DNA from: Leptospira ellinghausenii
GTDB taxonomy: Bacteria; Spirochaetota; Leptospiria; Leptospirales; Leptospiraceae
NCBI RefSeq assembly: GCF_003114815.1
Contig: NZ_BFAZ01000013.1
Span: 1-45,883, forward strand
Direction: 5' to 3'
Length of the DNA: 45,883 nucleotides
The translations under genes and the position numbers were made by a program. Positions 32,186 to 42,274 of this stretch are shown here, piece after piece; within the stretch, counting starts at the first letter, position 1; the number at the start of each line of letters is the position of its first letter. The notes under the pieces were generated by a model that worked only from the letters and a program-made list of their open reading frames with translations, was not told the DNA's origin and ran no database searches.

Positions 32186-32785
32186 ATGTACCGCTTTCGA
32201 GTTGAACCGTTCAAAGTCATATTGATTCCAAAGGAAGGAAAATCCATCACACTTGAAACAGTAGATGGAACAGGTATTTTTATGTCTGCCGTCCTTGATC
32301 AAGTTACTGAAAAGTTTAAAGCAAACATGGCACCGCATGATGCTTTGAGTTTAGAGTTTCAAAAAATCAAGGAAAAGGCATTAGAGAATTTATCAAAAGA
32401 AGAAAAGGAACTTCTCCAAGACTATGTGCAATCTGGAAATCGGATTGCAAAGTTTTACAACGAATACTGTTCCAAAGCTTTGAAAAACTGGGATTTAGAT
32501 AAAGCAAAAATCTTAGATACAATTCCAAAATACCAACTGAATCAATTTGTCGAACATCTCGTAACAGCGGTATTAGGTGGAAGAACACCAGATCCTATTC
32601 CAAGTAACCTTTCCCAAGAGGAACTTGTAAAAAAAAACAAGAGTTGGAAGAAGAAAAAGAACAAGAAGAAACGTTTTGGATCATCTCCAATGAACGATTT
32701 CGCAGGTGGGGATTCGACCCAGCAGAAGTTCAAACATGGAATCAATTCAGAAGGAACTGGAAACGGAAGGCGAATGAATACTTAG
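32186..32785 (+). CDS. tail assembly chaperone, G-type (0 frame)
   Basis: The 199-residue protein lies directly upstream of the tape measure gene, the place of lambda G. The first 145 residues are folded, with a beta N-terminus and helices; after residue 150 the 0-frame product becomes extremely Lys-rich and low-complexity (KKKKNKKKR), as expected for the less important end past a frameshift site. A run of nine A's spans 32629-32637. The -1 product would join residues 1-151 to the next reading frame. It coats the tape measure protein before tube assembly. Confidence 0.75.
   Translation: MYRFRVEPFKVILIPKEGKSITLETVDGTGIFMSAVLDQVTEKFKANMAPHDALSLEFQKIKEKALENLSKEEKELLQDYVQSGNRIAKFYNEYCSKALKNWDLDKAKILDTIPKYQLNQFVEHLVTAVLGGRTPDPIPSNLSQEELVKKNKSWKKKKNKKKRFGSSPMNDFAGGDSTQQKFKHGINSEGTGNGRRMNT
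32629..32638 (+). promoter_or_regulatory. -1 ribosomal frameshift site
   Basis: Nine A's followed by C provide A AAA AAC (0-frame codons AAA and AAC ending at 32638) and A AAA AAA, both known -1 slippery heptamers. The -1 frame is open from here to 32976. Location and direction match the lambda G/GT site. Confidence 0.8.
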
Positions 32786-32976
32786 ACATAGAAACTAGAG
32801 AGAAACTGACTATCGATAATCTTCATGGATCAGGCGTAGATGGAAAACTCTATTCCGATGGAATGAATGATCTTTATGAACAGAAAGTTTCTCTTGTTCC
32901 AGTCTTTAGAATGAAGCCTAAGCAAAAACCACCGATGAAGAGAACACCAGCAAGCATACTTATGGAGTTATTTTAA
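32638..32976 (+). CDS. GT-type extension reached by -1 frameshift
   Basis: In the -1 frame, the sequence continues QELEEEKEQEETFWIISNERFRR and runs to a stop at 32976, giving a fusion of about 263 residues (151 from the 0 frame and 112 from here). It has no ribosome binding site or ATG of its own near its start (the first start-like codon is TTG at 32644), so it is almost certainly expressed only as a fusion. The extension is globular, with a Trp-rich start, and should bind the tape measure protein. It ends six bases before the tape measure gene. Confidence 0.75.
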   Translation, partial: QELEEEKEQEETFWIISNERFRRWGFDPAEVQTWNQFRRNWKRKANEYLDIETREKLTIDNLHGSGVDGKLYSDGMNDLYEQKVSLVPVFRMKPKQKPPMKRTPASILMELF

Positions 32977-32981
32977 GTTAG

Positions 32982-35900
32982 ATGAGCGGAGCAGCAACAG
33001 TACAAGCAGTTTATTCAGAAATGATTCTGGGAACGAGTCAGTATGAAGCTGCGCTTCATCGGATTTTCGGACTCCACCAAGAGCATGATAAATCTGTTGC
33101 TCGAATAGGTGCAATTGGTGATCAAAACTTCACCAAGTTAAGGAAGGCTATCTCTTCAACTTCTCCAACTCTTAACGATATGAAAACTCGCCTTGAGCGA
33201 TTGAATAATATCTTAGGAAACACTACACTTGGATCCGATCGATTCAAAAAAATTCAGGAAGAAGTAAAGAAAACAGAAGCTATTATTGAGAAAGCTTCAG
33301 GAAGAATTGCTCAATCCACTAAAGAGCCGAAAAATGCATTTGAAGATCTCGCAAAGTTAGTTGGTTCCGCTGCATTTGTAGCCGGAACTGCTTCAATGGT
33401 CAAAGGAGCTCTCGCAGTTACTGGGGAATTTCAAAAGTACAATTCAGTTTTAAAAATTTCACTTGGTAGCCAAGCAGCTGCGACGAAAGCGATGGGTTTA
33501 CTTACCGAGTATGCTGCGAAAACTCCTTACCAATTGAATGAAGCAACATCTGGTTACATCAAACTAGTGAACCGTGGCCTCCGACCTACCATGGAAGAGA
33601 TGGTCAAATTTGGAGATCTCGCTGCATCTCAAGGAAAAAGCTTAGATCAGGTCGTGGAAGCCGCATTGGACGCAATGACGGGTGAAAACGAACGACTCAA
33701 AGAGTTTGGTATCAAAGCAAAAGATGCAGGTGACAAAGTTTCTCTCACTTTCAAAGGAGTTACTCAAACAGTAGAAAAATCAGAAGTTGCGATTCAAAAT
33801 GCAATTTTGGCTTTCGGTGGAATGAATGGTGTCGCTGGTTCCATGGCTGCAGTGGCAGAAACATGGGAAGGACAGATTTCCAATTTATCAGATACAACTG
33901 ATATGTTAAAGAAAGCAATTGGTGATGATCTGTATGGTGCTGCTTCAACAGGCGTAGGTGGTATCAAAAGTCTCATTGAATGGATTCTGAAATTTCGAAA
34001 CGAGAATCCAGCTCTCTTCAGAACTATTGTTCAACTAACAGCAGGATTAACGATACTCATCGGTGCAATCTCAGGAGCAGCTGGAATTATGGTTGCAGTT
34101 AGGATGGCCATTCCAGTGATCTCAAGTCTTGGTATCACTATGAATCTTGCACTTGGTCCAATTGGATTGATTACAGGTGCAATTATGGCACTTGCCGGTG
34201 CGTTCCTTTATATGAAGAATCGAGCAGAGGAGGCTAGAACTGCAGCAGCAAAAGTTGCAGCTGATAAGATCGATGTATCAAACATTGAGACTGCATTAAT
34301 ATCATTAGATGTACTTCGAGTAAAATTTACTACTTCTAAAAATGGCTTAATCAAGAAAGAAGAAGTAGAAGAGGATATTAAGCTCTTACAAAAACTTAAA
34401 TTAGAAACTAAAGATATTGATGCAATTTTCAATAAACATACAGGTAGAGTAGGATATGTTCGCATAAATAATGAACAAATCGAAAGGACAATTAAATTAT
34501 TAAAAGAAAAACAACAGGCGGAAGAAACTGCCGATAAAAACAATCCTCCTCGAATCACAGGAATCAAAAACCATACAATCGCTCTTCAAGATTTAGTAAA
34601 TACAATCGATCTTCTCTCACAAGCTTATAACAAACCTTTGGAATTCAAAGCAGACTTTTCATCGATTGAAGAAGCAAAAGAGGCCACTTCTGTTTTAGAA
34701 AAATTTGGTGCTACTGTTTCAGAAATCCCTGGATCAAAAGATGGGAAAGTTCAAGTGTCTTTGGACATCGCATTAAAACCTGGTCAGAAGCTAAATGAAG
34801 AAATGCAGAAAGCACTTCAAAAAGCAAAAGGATATTCTGAAGTAAAAGTAAAAGCGGAAGTTCAAACCGTAAATGTCTCAGCAGGTGCCTTCGATCCTTT
34901 GGTCAATGCTGCATCAACTGCAAGCGGGAAGATAAAAGATTTTTTTGGAACTCAACTAGGTGCAACCATTAAGGGAGCCCTCTCAATGTTAGGAGACATG
35001 GCAAATCAAGCAATTGCACTCCTTCAATCAAAAGCTCAACTTGCAAGTGCCAAAGCGAAAAGTGTCACTGCTTATACTGATTGGATTTCACAATATGCGG
35101 ATAAACAAGACGCCAAAGAAATGGCGAAATTGGAAGAAAAGATCAATGCAGAATTAGAAGCTCTAGCTGCAAAGAATGATGCAATACTTGCCGAACAAGA
35201 AGAGTTTGAAAGACGAAGACAAGAAATCGAGAGAAAGTATGCTGATGAAAAGAACCTTGCGGAAGATGAAAAGTATTTAGCTGAAGTCGCACGTCTACAA
35301 GCATCATACGAAAACAAGATCGCAATGCTTGAGCAAGAGTATGGTGATACTGAGCAATTTGAGATCGAACGTCTTGCTTTGATTGAAGAACTCGAACAAA
35401 TGAAATTAGATCTGGCTGTGCAATTTCAAAATGCATGGCAAGACGAAAAAGAAACGGCACTTGATAACTTAGAGAGTGAAGAAATTGCAAAAGAAGAAGA
35501 TTGGAAAACTCGCCAATTAGAAATTGAAGCTCAAAAGAAGAAACTCGAAGAAGAACGTGAAACTAGAGAAAAGGAACTAGCAAAAGCAAAAGAAGAACGT
35601 GATAAAAAAGCTGCACTTTTGAAATATCGAGCTGAATTAGCAGCTTGGGCTGCTTCCAAAGTTGCTAATATTGCATCTATTAGAATGCAGATGGCTATGG
35701 GTGTCATGAATGCAATAGCCGCAGGAGTTTCAATGGCTGCACTTGGAGGACCAGTCGGATGGGTAATGGGTCCAGCTTTGGCGGCCACTCTTTCTGGACT
35801 GATTTTGGCAACAGGTGCTACTTCCATGGCTGCCGTCGCATCAGAACCTCCTCCAATGCCTCCACAATTCGAAAGAGGTGGTTTTGTTTCTGGTCTTCGT

Positions 35901-36143
35901 CACAAAGATGGCGGAGTAAATGCAAATCTCGAAGGTGGTGAATATGTTATGCCTCGAGCAGTTACCGCTAGAAATTTCCAAACATTAGAAGCCATGAGAA
36001 CTGGTAAGCGAATCGATCAAGATCAGCTTACGGTGAATCAATATTTTACAAATTACTTTTACGAAAAAGATAACTACGATGAGTTCAAACGTAGGATGAA
36101 CGAAGATATGCGCTTCGGTGTCATGAGTGCGGTACCTGTATGA
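32982..36143 (+). CDS. tape measure protein
   Basis: The 1053-residue protein is the longest in the window. Long helices, hydrophobic segments at about 350-410, a coiled coil of Glu/Lys/Ala repeats at about 710-890, and a further hydrophobic region (about 890-955) are typical of tape measure proteins. The C-terminus (ERGGFVSGLRHKDGGVNANLEGGEYVMP) is also typical. At roughly 1.5 angstrom per residue it predicts a tail of about 150 nm. It is directly downstream of the G/GT pair and overlaps the next gene by four bases. Confidence 0.92.
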   Translation: MSGAATVQAVYSEMILGTSQYEAALHRIFGLHQEHDKSVARIGAIGDQNFTKLRKAISSTSPTLNDMKTRLERLNNILGNTTLGSDRFKKIQEEVKKTEAIIEKASGRIAQSTKEPKNAFEDLAKLVGSAAFVAGTASMVKGALAVTGEFQKYNSVLKISLGSQAAATKAMGLLTEYAAKTPYQLNEATSGYIKLVNRGLRPTMEEMVKFGDLAASQGKSLDQVVEAALDAMTGENERLKEFGIKAKDAGDKVSLTFKGVTQTVEKSEVAIQNAILAFGGMNGVAGSMAAVAETWEGQISNLSDTTDMLKKAIGDDLYGAASTGVGGIKSLIEWILKFRNENPALFRTIVQLTAGLTILIGAISGAAGIMVAVRMAIPVISSLGITMNLALGPIGLITGAIMALAGAFLYMKNRAEEARTAAAKVAADKIDVSNIETALISLDVLRVKFTTSKNGLIKKEEVEEDIKLLQKLKLETKDIDAIFNKHTGRVGYVRINNEQIERTIKLLKEKQQAEETADKNNPPRITGIKNHTIALQDLVNTIDLLSQAYNKPLEFKADFSSIEEAKEATSVLEKFGATVSEIPGSKDGKVQVSLDIALKPGQKLNEEMQKALQKAKGYSEVKVKAEVQTVNVSAGAFDPLVNAASTASGKIKDFFGTQLGATIKGALSMLGDMANQAIALLQSKAQLASAKAKSVTAYTDWISQYADKQDAKEMAKLEEKINAELEALAAKNDAILAEQEEFERRRQEIERKYADEKNLAEDEKYLAEVARLQASYENKIAMLEQEYGDTEQFEIERLALIEELEQMKLDLAVQFQNAWQDEKETALDNLESEEIAKEEDWKTRQLEIEAQKKKLEEERETREKELAKAKEERDKKAALLKYRAELAAWAASKVANIASIRMQMAMGVMNAIAAGVSMAALGGPVGWVMGPALAATLSGLILATGATSMAAVASEPPPMPPQFERGGFVSGLRHKDGGVNANLEGGEYVMPRAVTARNFQTLEAMRTGKRIDQDQLTVNQYFTNYFYEKDNYDEFKRRMNEDMRFGVMSAVPV

Positions 36144-36967
36144 GTAATTCATTCCAATACATAGTAAAAAATCGTTTCGGAAATATTTTAAGCCTTACTG
36201 AAGTGATGAAGGAAACTCTAAAAGTTCCTAACTCATCGTTTGCACCAGAGGGAGACTACGTTGAAAAAGCGGATGAGCATGGAACAGTCTTCCGTGGGAA
36301 TGGTCGAATCGGAAGAAGAGAGATTACTTTAAAATTCGATCATGTTGAAGAAAGACCTATTGATTATGAATATGCTCTGAATGAAATCGCAGCATTCTTT
36401 TCAGAACCTGAAATCGATGGTCCATTCTGGTTAGTAAACACTACCAGAAAGAAGAGAATCAAGATAATGCTCAAAAATTTTGATCCTAAGACAAATGATG
36501 GATTGGAAAACGTAATTGGAACAGATAACACTATGTCATTTGTACTTACTGGTGGCCTTTGGGAATTAGCACCTGTAACAGAAGTTTTCATTTTAAGTTC
36601 TGGCGAAATCAAAACTATCTCTTTTCCAAGAATTGCTTTCCCTACTCACGTCATAATGGAAATGGAGTCACTCGGACCAAATCCAGATTTTGCTATTGAT
36701 TTCGGAACGATTGAAAATTCTGAATTTAAAGGACGCCAATCAGTTCGATATCAACAGTCCTCCTTCACCACTGGTGAATCCATTATTCATGATTCTGTCG
36801 ATGGAATCATTTCATATAAAAGAGAAGGAGTTACATATCAAAACAACCTTATCCTTACAGCTGGAACTCCCGGATTAGTTCTCAAAAGAGGACTTAATGC
36901 AATTCGATTCCAAGGACTTGGATCTATAAAATTCAATTTAACTTATAGAACAAGGACGGCCTTCTAA
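36140..36967 (+). CDS. distal tail protein (Dit-like)
   Basis: The 275-residue protein is beta-rich and starts NSFQYIVKNRFGNILSLTEVMK. It has a VERPIDYEYALNEIAAFFSEP segment (about 74-94) like the N-terminal belt of Dit proteins, and follows the tape measure gene. It probably forms the ring between tail tube and tip. Its stop overlaps the next start (TAATG). Confidence 0.65.
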   Translation: MSNSFQYIVKNRFGNILSLTEVMKETLKVPNSSFAPEGDYVEKADEHGTVFRGNGRIGRREITLKFDHVEERPIDYEYALNEIAAFFSEPEIDGPFWLVNTTRKKRIKIMLKNFDPKTNDGLENVIGTDNTMSFVLTGGLWELAPVTEVFILSSGEIKTISFPRIAFPTHVIMEMESLGPNPDFAIDFGTIENSEFKGRQSVRYQQSSFTTGESIIHDSVDGIISYKREGVTYQNNLILTAGTPGLVLKRGLNAIRFQGLGSIKFNLTYRTRTAF

Positions 36968-38850
36968 TGGGATTCAAAACGATAAGAATCGCTGCTAGAG
37001 GGATTGGAATGTTTGCTTCAAAGATATATTCCGAATCTATTCCTTTCCAAACATGGGAAGACTTTATCGATGAGAATAACAGCGGTGATGATAGATTAGA
37101 TTTTAGAACTGTCTCTGGAACACTTCTTGGATCGATACCTCTCGGAATACAAAACACTAAATTCAGAAACTTAGAATTTGAAGTAGATGAATTCGGATCT
37201 AAATCAATAAAATTTGAACTTAATTCTCTTCCTAACTTTCCTTTAGAGAGATTCACTGTAATAAGAATCCGAATCGATGGAATTGATACATTTGGTGGAT
37301 ACGTTTTTAAGTATCCTCGGCAAGGTTCTTCACAAAATCAAAAACTCGAGTTCCAAGGTCTTGGCTTTCGTGAAAGGTTGAAGAAAGTTACTATTCGTCC
37401 TACAATTGATAAGCACTTTTACACAATCCAATCAATTACAAAAGCAGGTTTGAACGTTGAAGTTAAACTCAATACCGATGTTCATCCAACGATCAACCCT
37501 GGAGATATTTTTTATATAAAGTCTGCTTTAAATTCGAGGAACAATGGAAAATATACTGTGACCTCGATCATGGGAGACACATTGATTGCTCTTCGTCCAG
37601 ATGGACTTGATCAACCGATTGCTCAAGGAACTGTTACTGTTCTTCCTTCTCAATGGACCACTGCTACCACTCCAGTTTCAGAAGTTCTAAAACAAATCAT
37701 TTTGGAATATTTACCTCAAGTGAAGGGAATTATTGCTTCCACTGGTGGAATCACTTCAACTCCTACTGTTCCTCTTGGTGGAGGAATAGATCTAGAGGGC
37801 ATCAGTATTGAAAAAGCATTCGATTTCATTCGAAGCATGCTTGGTGGCCAATGGAACCTTGTAGTTGAGCCTGATGGGAGAATTACTTTGAATCCTAAAT
37901 CGACTTCGATCATCGATAAGATCTTTTCCTCTTATGACGGCCAAATTTTCGATTTTGAAGAAAACTTGGATAACATTATAAACATCGTAGAAGTAAATCG
38001 GAAGAAAGAGAAGGCAGAAGATGGATCCACTCCAATGACTCTTGGTGCCTTAAGAACAAATCAAACTTCCATTGCTAAATATGGACCAATGGAAGAACCA
38101 ATTGATGTCCCTGCCTATTTTACGGATGAGATCTGCGATAAGCTGGCAATTGCAAAGCTGAATTCAAGATCCGAACCAAAAGAAGAAGGATCCGCAAAAA
38201 AAGGGAAATGGAAGTATTGGAAAGTTGGAAATTACTCTATTGTTACAGAAGAAGGTTACTACAAAGAAATTTTGAATGAGATGGATTCCTTGGACGGATT
38301 CACATTCCCTTCCGAAGTAAATGGATCGATATCTTCAGCAATTTTTATTACTGGTGCTGGATCACTCAAGTTAGCTTTCGGGAATTCTGCTCATGAGAAA
38401 GAAGTTAAGTATTCTCTCAATAAACGAGTCACAAGCCTTAGAACTATTTTTCTATACGTTTATGCAAACAAAGTAGGGACATACTTTAAGTTTGGAATTG
38501 GTAAGGATTCATTTAAAGAACATCTCTTCCCTATTACCATAAATCAAACTACAAATCCAGAATTGATCGCACTTCCAGTTTCCAATCTTCCAATAGATCA
38601 GATCAATGAATTTGGCTTTCTTTTTGAAAATCCACAAGATGGATCGGAAGTTTATATTGATGAAGTTGCAATTGAATCTTATACATCTTTGCATAAAACA
38701 CAACCTCTCAAATTAATTAAATATAAATACTACCCGTTTAACAAATACTGCGAGCTGACTTTTGGAGTAAATACTTCAAAACAAGAAAATTGGCTTGCTG
38801 CACTCAACGCAAAAATCGAATCACAATCAATGGCGATGAAGGAAAGATAA
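36967..38850 (+). CDS. tail hub/tip protein
   Basis: The 627-residue protein begins with beta-rich domains resembling the gp27/Tal-type hub (residues 1-150), with EFQGLGFRERLKKVTIRP. The sequence then continues with a beta sandwich and a domain with lectin-like jelly-roll character near the C-terminus (TSLRTIFLYVYANKVGTYFKF). It is expected at the tail tip beneath Dit. Assigned by size, composition and order. Confidence 0.65.
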   Translation: MGFKTIRIAARGIGMFASKIYSESIPFQTWEDFIDENNSGDDRLDFRTVSGTLLGSIPLGIQNTKFRNLEFEVDEFGSKSIKFELNSLPNFPLERFTVIRIRIDGIDTFGGYVFKYPRQGSSQNQKLEFQGLGFRERLKKVTIRPTIDKHFYTIQSITKAGLNVEVKLNTDVHPTINPGDIFYIKSALNSRNNGKYTVTSIMGDTLIALRPDGLDQPIAQGTVTVLPSQWTTATTPVSEVLKQIILEYLPQVKGIIASTGGITSTPTVPLGGGIDLEGISIEKAFDFIRSMLGGQWNLVVEPDGRITLNPKSTSIIDKIFSSYDGQIFDFEENLDNIINIVEVNRKKEKAEDGSTPMTLGALRTNQTSIAKYGPMEEPIDVPAYFTDEICDKLAIAKLNSRSEPKEEGSAKKGKWKYWKVGNYSIVTEEGYYKEILNEMDSLDGFTFPSEVNGSISSAIFITGAGSLKLAFGNSAHEKEVKYSLNKRVTSLRTIFLYVYANKVGTYFKFGIGKDSFKEHLFPITINQTTNPELIALPVSNLPIDQINEFGFLFENPQDGSEVYIDEVAIESYTSLHKTQPLKLIKYKYYPFNKYCELTFGVNTSKQENWLAALNAKIESQSMAMKER

Positions 38851-39773
38851 TGGCCAAGACAGCAAATTTAAGATGGGATCCAATCGAAAAGAAATTCCTT
38901 TACGAGAATATTGTAGATGAATTGAAAACTGTAGTCGAAATTCCAGAATCAAAAGGAAAATATTTTGGATTTCGTTTGGATGAAGTTCCCGAGAAAAGAA
39001 CTCCTACTTCAACGTTAAAAATTTTCAGAGACGAAGATGATCAGGAATTTACTGAGGTTCTTGGTCTACCTGGACCACAGCAGTTTTTCTCAAACTATCA
39101 TGAGCCACCTTGGGATCGCGATGGATTAATCATCATTCCTTCGAGCCAAGTAGGCAAAGTTTTCAGATGTACTTATGAAGGAATGGGAAGCACAAACTCT
39201 TTCGAGAACCAACTATACGTACAAGAGATAGTTTTCGAAACGCTTCTTAAGCTGAACGGTTCACGGCCAATGGAAGGAGATCTCAATATGGATCTCCATA
39301 AATTGATCAACCTTGGAGCTGGGATATTGCCGACCGATGCAGTCAATAGATCTCAACTCGATACCAAAGTTTCGAAAAGTGGAGATTCCATGTCTGGACC
39401 ATTGACTATCCCAAATCCATCAGCAGCAGGACATGCCGTGAACTTATCCACACTAAATTCACGTTTCTCTGGAAGAACATTTTGGACTACAATACCTGGA
39501 TTAGATATCGATCAAGAAGCGATTGTCAATCTACCAGAAACTGGGACATGGATGGTATTTTTTATTTGGTGTGTGCCAGCCAACGGAGCAGGTGCACCTC
39601 CTGTTCCTTGGTTTAGCGAAACTGCTTATTGGACAGGTTCAACTTTATTTGGAACAATTACACGTCCGGGAGGAGCAATTGGGATAACAGATGTAACCAA
39701 TACTTTCCGAATCAAGAAATCCAAATTTCCGCCAGAAGTTGTCTGTGCGGTTTCAGCAACAAAGATTGGTTAA
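38850..39773 (+). CDS. tail fibre protein
   Basis: I chose the ATG at 38850, which overlaps the previous stop and follows AAGGA, over 38790, which lies inside the previous gene; this gives 307 residues. The central segment GSRPMEGDLNMDLHKLINLGAGILPTDAVNRSQLDTKVSKSGDSMSGPLT (about 148-197) is a well-known tail-fibre repeat module. It should bind host surface structures together with the next fibre gene. Confidence 0.8.
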   Translation: MAKTANLRWDPIEKKFLYENIVDELKTVVEIPESKGKYFGFRLDEVPEKRTPTSTLKIFRDEDDQEFTEVLGLPGPQQFFSNYHEPPWDRDGLIIIPSSQVGKVFRCTYEGMGSTNSFENQLYVQEIVFETLLKLNGSRPMEGDLNMDLHKLINLGAGILPTDAVNRSQLDTKVSKSGDSMSGPLTIPNPSAAGHAVNLSTLNSRFSGRTFWTTIPGLDIDQEAIVNLPETGTWMVFFIWCVPANGAGAPPVPWFSETAYWTGSTLFGTITRPGGAIGITDVTNTFRIKKSKFPPEVVCAVSATKIG

Positions 39774-39776
39774 ATA

Positions 39777-40058
39777 ATGAATAAGTTTCCATTAATAAAA
39801 GATTTCGAATTTAAAGAACGGAATACTTACAAGATGAATTTTGAATCTTCCTTTCTTGAAAATGCTACTATTACTTTAGCTGCGCAAAAATCCAATCGTT
39901 TGGATTCAATTACTCAAGCATTGGTTACCATTGTTGAAAATAAAATCACAGCAATACTTCCCGATGACTTAAAGAGGGGAGATTACGAATACGATCTGGA
40001 AATTAATCGCAATGGAATTATTATTACTGAATTCAAAGGAAGGGTCTCAATCACATGA
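39777..40058 (+). CDS. small tail-tip protein
   Basis: The 93-residue protein is beta-rich (NKFPLIKDFEFKERNTYKMNF), resembling an immunoglobulin-like fold. It starts four bases after the fibre gene and overlaps the next by four bases. It might be a fibre accessory or a linker. The family is unknown. Confidence 0.5.
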   Translation: MNKFPLIKDFEFKERNTYKMNFESSFLENATITLAAQKSNRLDSITQALVTIVENKITAILPDDLKRGDYEYDLEINRNGIIITEFKGRVSIT

Positions 40059-41815
40059 TAAATAGAATCTTGGAAGTTTATAGAGGCGATACATATCGAG
40101 GTGATAGGGGATTAATCTTTGAAGACATCCCAAACTTACATCTTCCGTCTACTACTGTTCAATTTAGTGTCAAAAGAAATCCTGAAGATGAAAAAAGAGT
40201 AATTTCTTTTCCGATTACGGCAACGGATCCAGGAAATGATTGGAGTGAGCCAGTAAGGAAACTTGTTGTAAATTTAGAAACTGGTAACACTCAAATATTA
40301 GAAGGAGGAATTTACTTTTATGATATTGAGATCAATTATTCTGGAGAAATCATCACCGTAGCGTCTGGCGAATTCATAATTATTCCTGATATCGCAAAAA
40401 CTGTTCACGTTGTATCTCCTACAACTGAAGCCAGCATCTATTCAAACTTAGCATCAACTTTGGAATCACTAGGTGCCTCTTTAGTAGGAGTTGTTGCTCT
40501 ATTTTGGGACACCATAACCGGATCTCCGAATGGCACCGTAGAATCAATCTTGAGATTTCTTTGGAATAATAAAATTAACAGGATACCAAGTCCAACTGGA
40601 AACCATTTGGTTAGATCTACCTTGGATGGAACTATCATAAATGAGAGTTTAATTTCAGTTTCAAATGAAGGTGATCTTTCCGGAATAAGAGACATTGAAG
40701 TTTACAGAGACTTAACCGTACACGGAAAAATTTTAACTCAAGGTAATCTAATTGAAGGAGATGTAATCCAAGTAAAAGACAAAAACATTGAACTTGGAAA
40801 ACTAGATTCACCAACAAATGATACAGCAGACGGAGGAGGGATTACTCTTCTAGGTGACACCAATAAAACTTTTCAATGGTTAAAATCTAAACTTGCCTGG
40901 GTATCCTCAGAATCAATTGAGCTCGTTCCAGGAAAACAATTTTTGATAGATGGAAAAGAATACGTTCTTTTTCAGCTTTCAGAACTAACTGGAAGTATAA
41001 TTTCAGGAAGGATTCTTACTTCTCTTGGAACTGAATTTGCATTTCTCCCTCCACCGACAGCACCTGTTACAAGCGTAAATGGAAAAGTTGGCGATGTAGA
41101 TTTAAATGACGATTACTATACGAAAACTGAAATTGACTCAGAACTTTCAAATTATGCCGAATTAGACGGGACTGGGAAAATTCCAGTCTCGCAGATTCCT
41201 GTATTTAATCCAACTGTACAAATTGTAAATACTATAGCAGAACGGGATGCCCTAACACCTACTGTAAACCTTCCTGTATATGTTAAAGATGCTACAGGTG
41301 ACACATCAGTCTTAATTGGAGGTGCATTTTATCTATATGAATTGGATTCTGAGACTTGGCTAAAACTATCGGAAATGGAATCCATGGATATCATTCAGTC
41401 TTGGGACAATATAGTTGGCAAGCCAACTTCCTATCCTGCTTCTATGATAGAAGAATCAATTTACAAAAGATTCGTATCTGATTCTGAAAAAAGGATATGG
41501 AATAATCAAGTTTTCGAATTTGGAGAACTTTATGGCTCAATTCCCTTTGGGACTATTTTCAATGGCAATCGAACTGTAAAAGTAAAATTAGTCGGGAATC
41601 TTACAATCTCATCTCTAAATGGTGGATATGAAGGAAACGTTTATCTAATTGTTTTCACACAGGATGGAACAGGAGGACGAACAATAACACTTCCTTCAAA
41701 TATAAAAATTCCAACAGGTGAATCCCCAGACCTTGGCGCAAATAAAGTTTCCATCTTAACCATGTATTTTGATGGAGCAAACTATCTTGGATCCTGGAAG
41801 AAAGGTTGGTCTTAA
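40055..41815 (+). CDS. large tail fibre / receptor-binding protein
   Basis: The 586-residue protein has an N-terminal beta domain beginning LEVYRGDTYRGDRG, ending near GEFIIIPDIAKT (about residue 115), the usual virion-attachment style of such fibres. The middle is helical and repeated; a second fibre module appears as DDYYTKTEIDSELSNYAELDGTGKIPVSQIP (about 349-380). The C-terminus is a beta structure likely to contact the receptor. Directly followed by a small Trp-rich protein gene. Confidence 0.75.
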   Translation: MINRILEVYRGDTYRGDRGLIFEDIPNLHLPSTTVQFSVKRNPEDEKRVISFPITATDPGNDWSEPVRKLVVNLETGNTQILEGGIYFYDIEINYSGEIITVASGEFIIIPDIAKTVHVVSPTTEASIYSNLASTLESLGASLVGVVALFWDTITGSPNGTVESILRFLWNNKINRIPSPTGNHLVRSTLDGTIINESLISVSNEGDLSGIRDIEVYRDLTVHGKILTQGNLIEGDVIQVKDKNIELGKLDSPTNDTADGGGITLLGDTNKTFQWLKSKLAWVSSESIELVPGKQFLIDGKEYVLFQLSELTGSIISGRILTSLGTEFAFLPPPTAPVTSVNGKVGDVDLNDDYYTKTEIDSELSNYAELDGTGKIPVSQIPVFNPTVQIVNTIAERDALTPTVNLPVYVKDATGDTSVLIGGAFYLYELDSETWLKLSEMESMDIIQSWDNIVGKPTSYPASMIEESIYKRFVSDSEKRIWNNQVFEFGELYGSIPFGTIFNGNRTVKVKLVGNLTISSLNGGYEGNVYLIVFTQDGTGGRTITLPSNIKIPTGESPDLGANKVSILTMYFDGANYLGSWKKGWS

Positions 41816-42235
41816 ATGTTAGCTTCTTTTCTTACCGCAACACAAACGCTAATTGGATATACAAACGTTTTCTATGAATATCAAGGATCTCAAACGTATG
41901 CCTGGGTGGAGGTCGTCGCAGAATACGATAGGCATTGGATCAGAGATGGCTGGGGAAACCTTATTTGTTTTGAATGGATTTATTCTTGGGGAACATATCA
42001 ATGCCAATGCCTTGTAAATGGAGAATGGCGAACTGGACAAATAGATTTCACTCCATGGCCTTGGCTTTCTGTTTCTCCAGATCCAGTATACGCTAGAGAA
42101 TATCGTCCTCAACCAATTCCTTGGATAAACTCGGGGAATGTAGGATACAAAACATTGTCCGAATGGAATTCTCTGCAGGCAGATGTAACTGCTGGGACAA
42201 AAAGAAATTTAGTGGGGACCCCCGTTTATGCTTAG
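41816..42235 (+). CDS. Trp/Tyr-rich tail-end protein, unknown
   Basis: The 139-residue protein is exceptionally rich in Trp and Tyr (for example IRDGWGNLICFEWIYSWGTYQCQ). The composition resembles carbohydrate-binding domains or fibre tips. It abuts the large fibre gene, suggesting a fibre partner or receptor-binding unit. No family recognised. Confidence 0.5.
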   Translation: MLASFLTATQTLIGYTNVFYEYQGSQTYAWVEVVAEYDRHWIRDGWGNLICFEWIYSWGTYQCQCLVNGEWRTGQIDFTPWPWLSVSPDPVYAREYRPQPIPWINSGNVGYKTLSEWNSLQADVTAGTKRNLVGTPVYA

Positions 42236-42274
42236 AATAAAAACAAATTCAAAAATAAAACGAGGCATTCAACA

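Noticed and set aside
38790..38849. Upstream start extending the tail fibre protein by 20 residues
   Set aside because: Inside the hub gene; ATG at 38850 has AAGGA at good spacing and the TAATG overlap seen elsewhere here.
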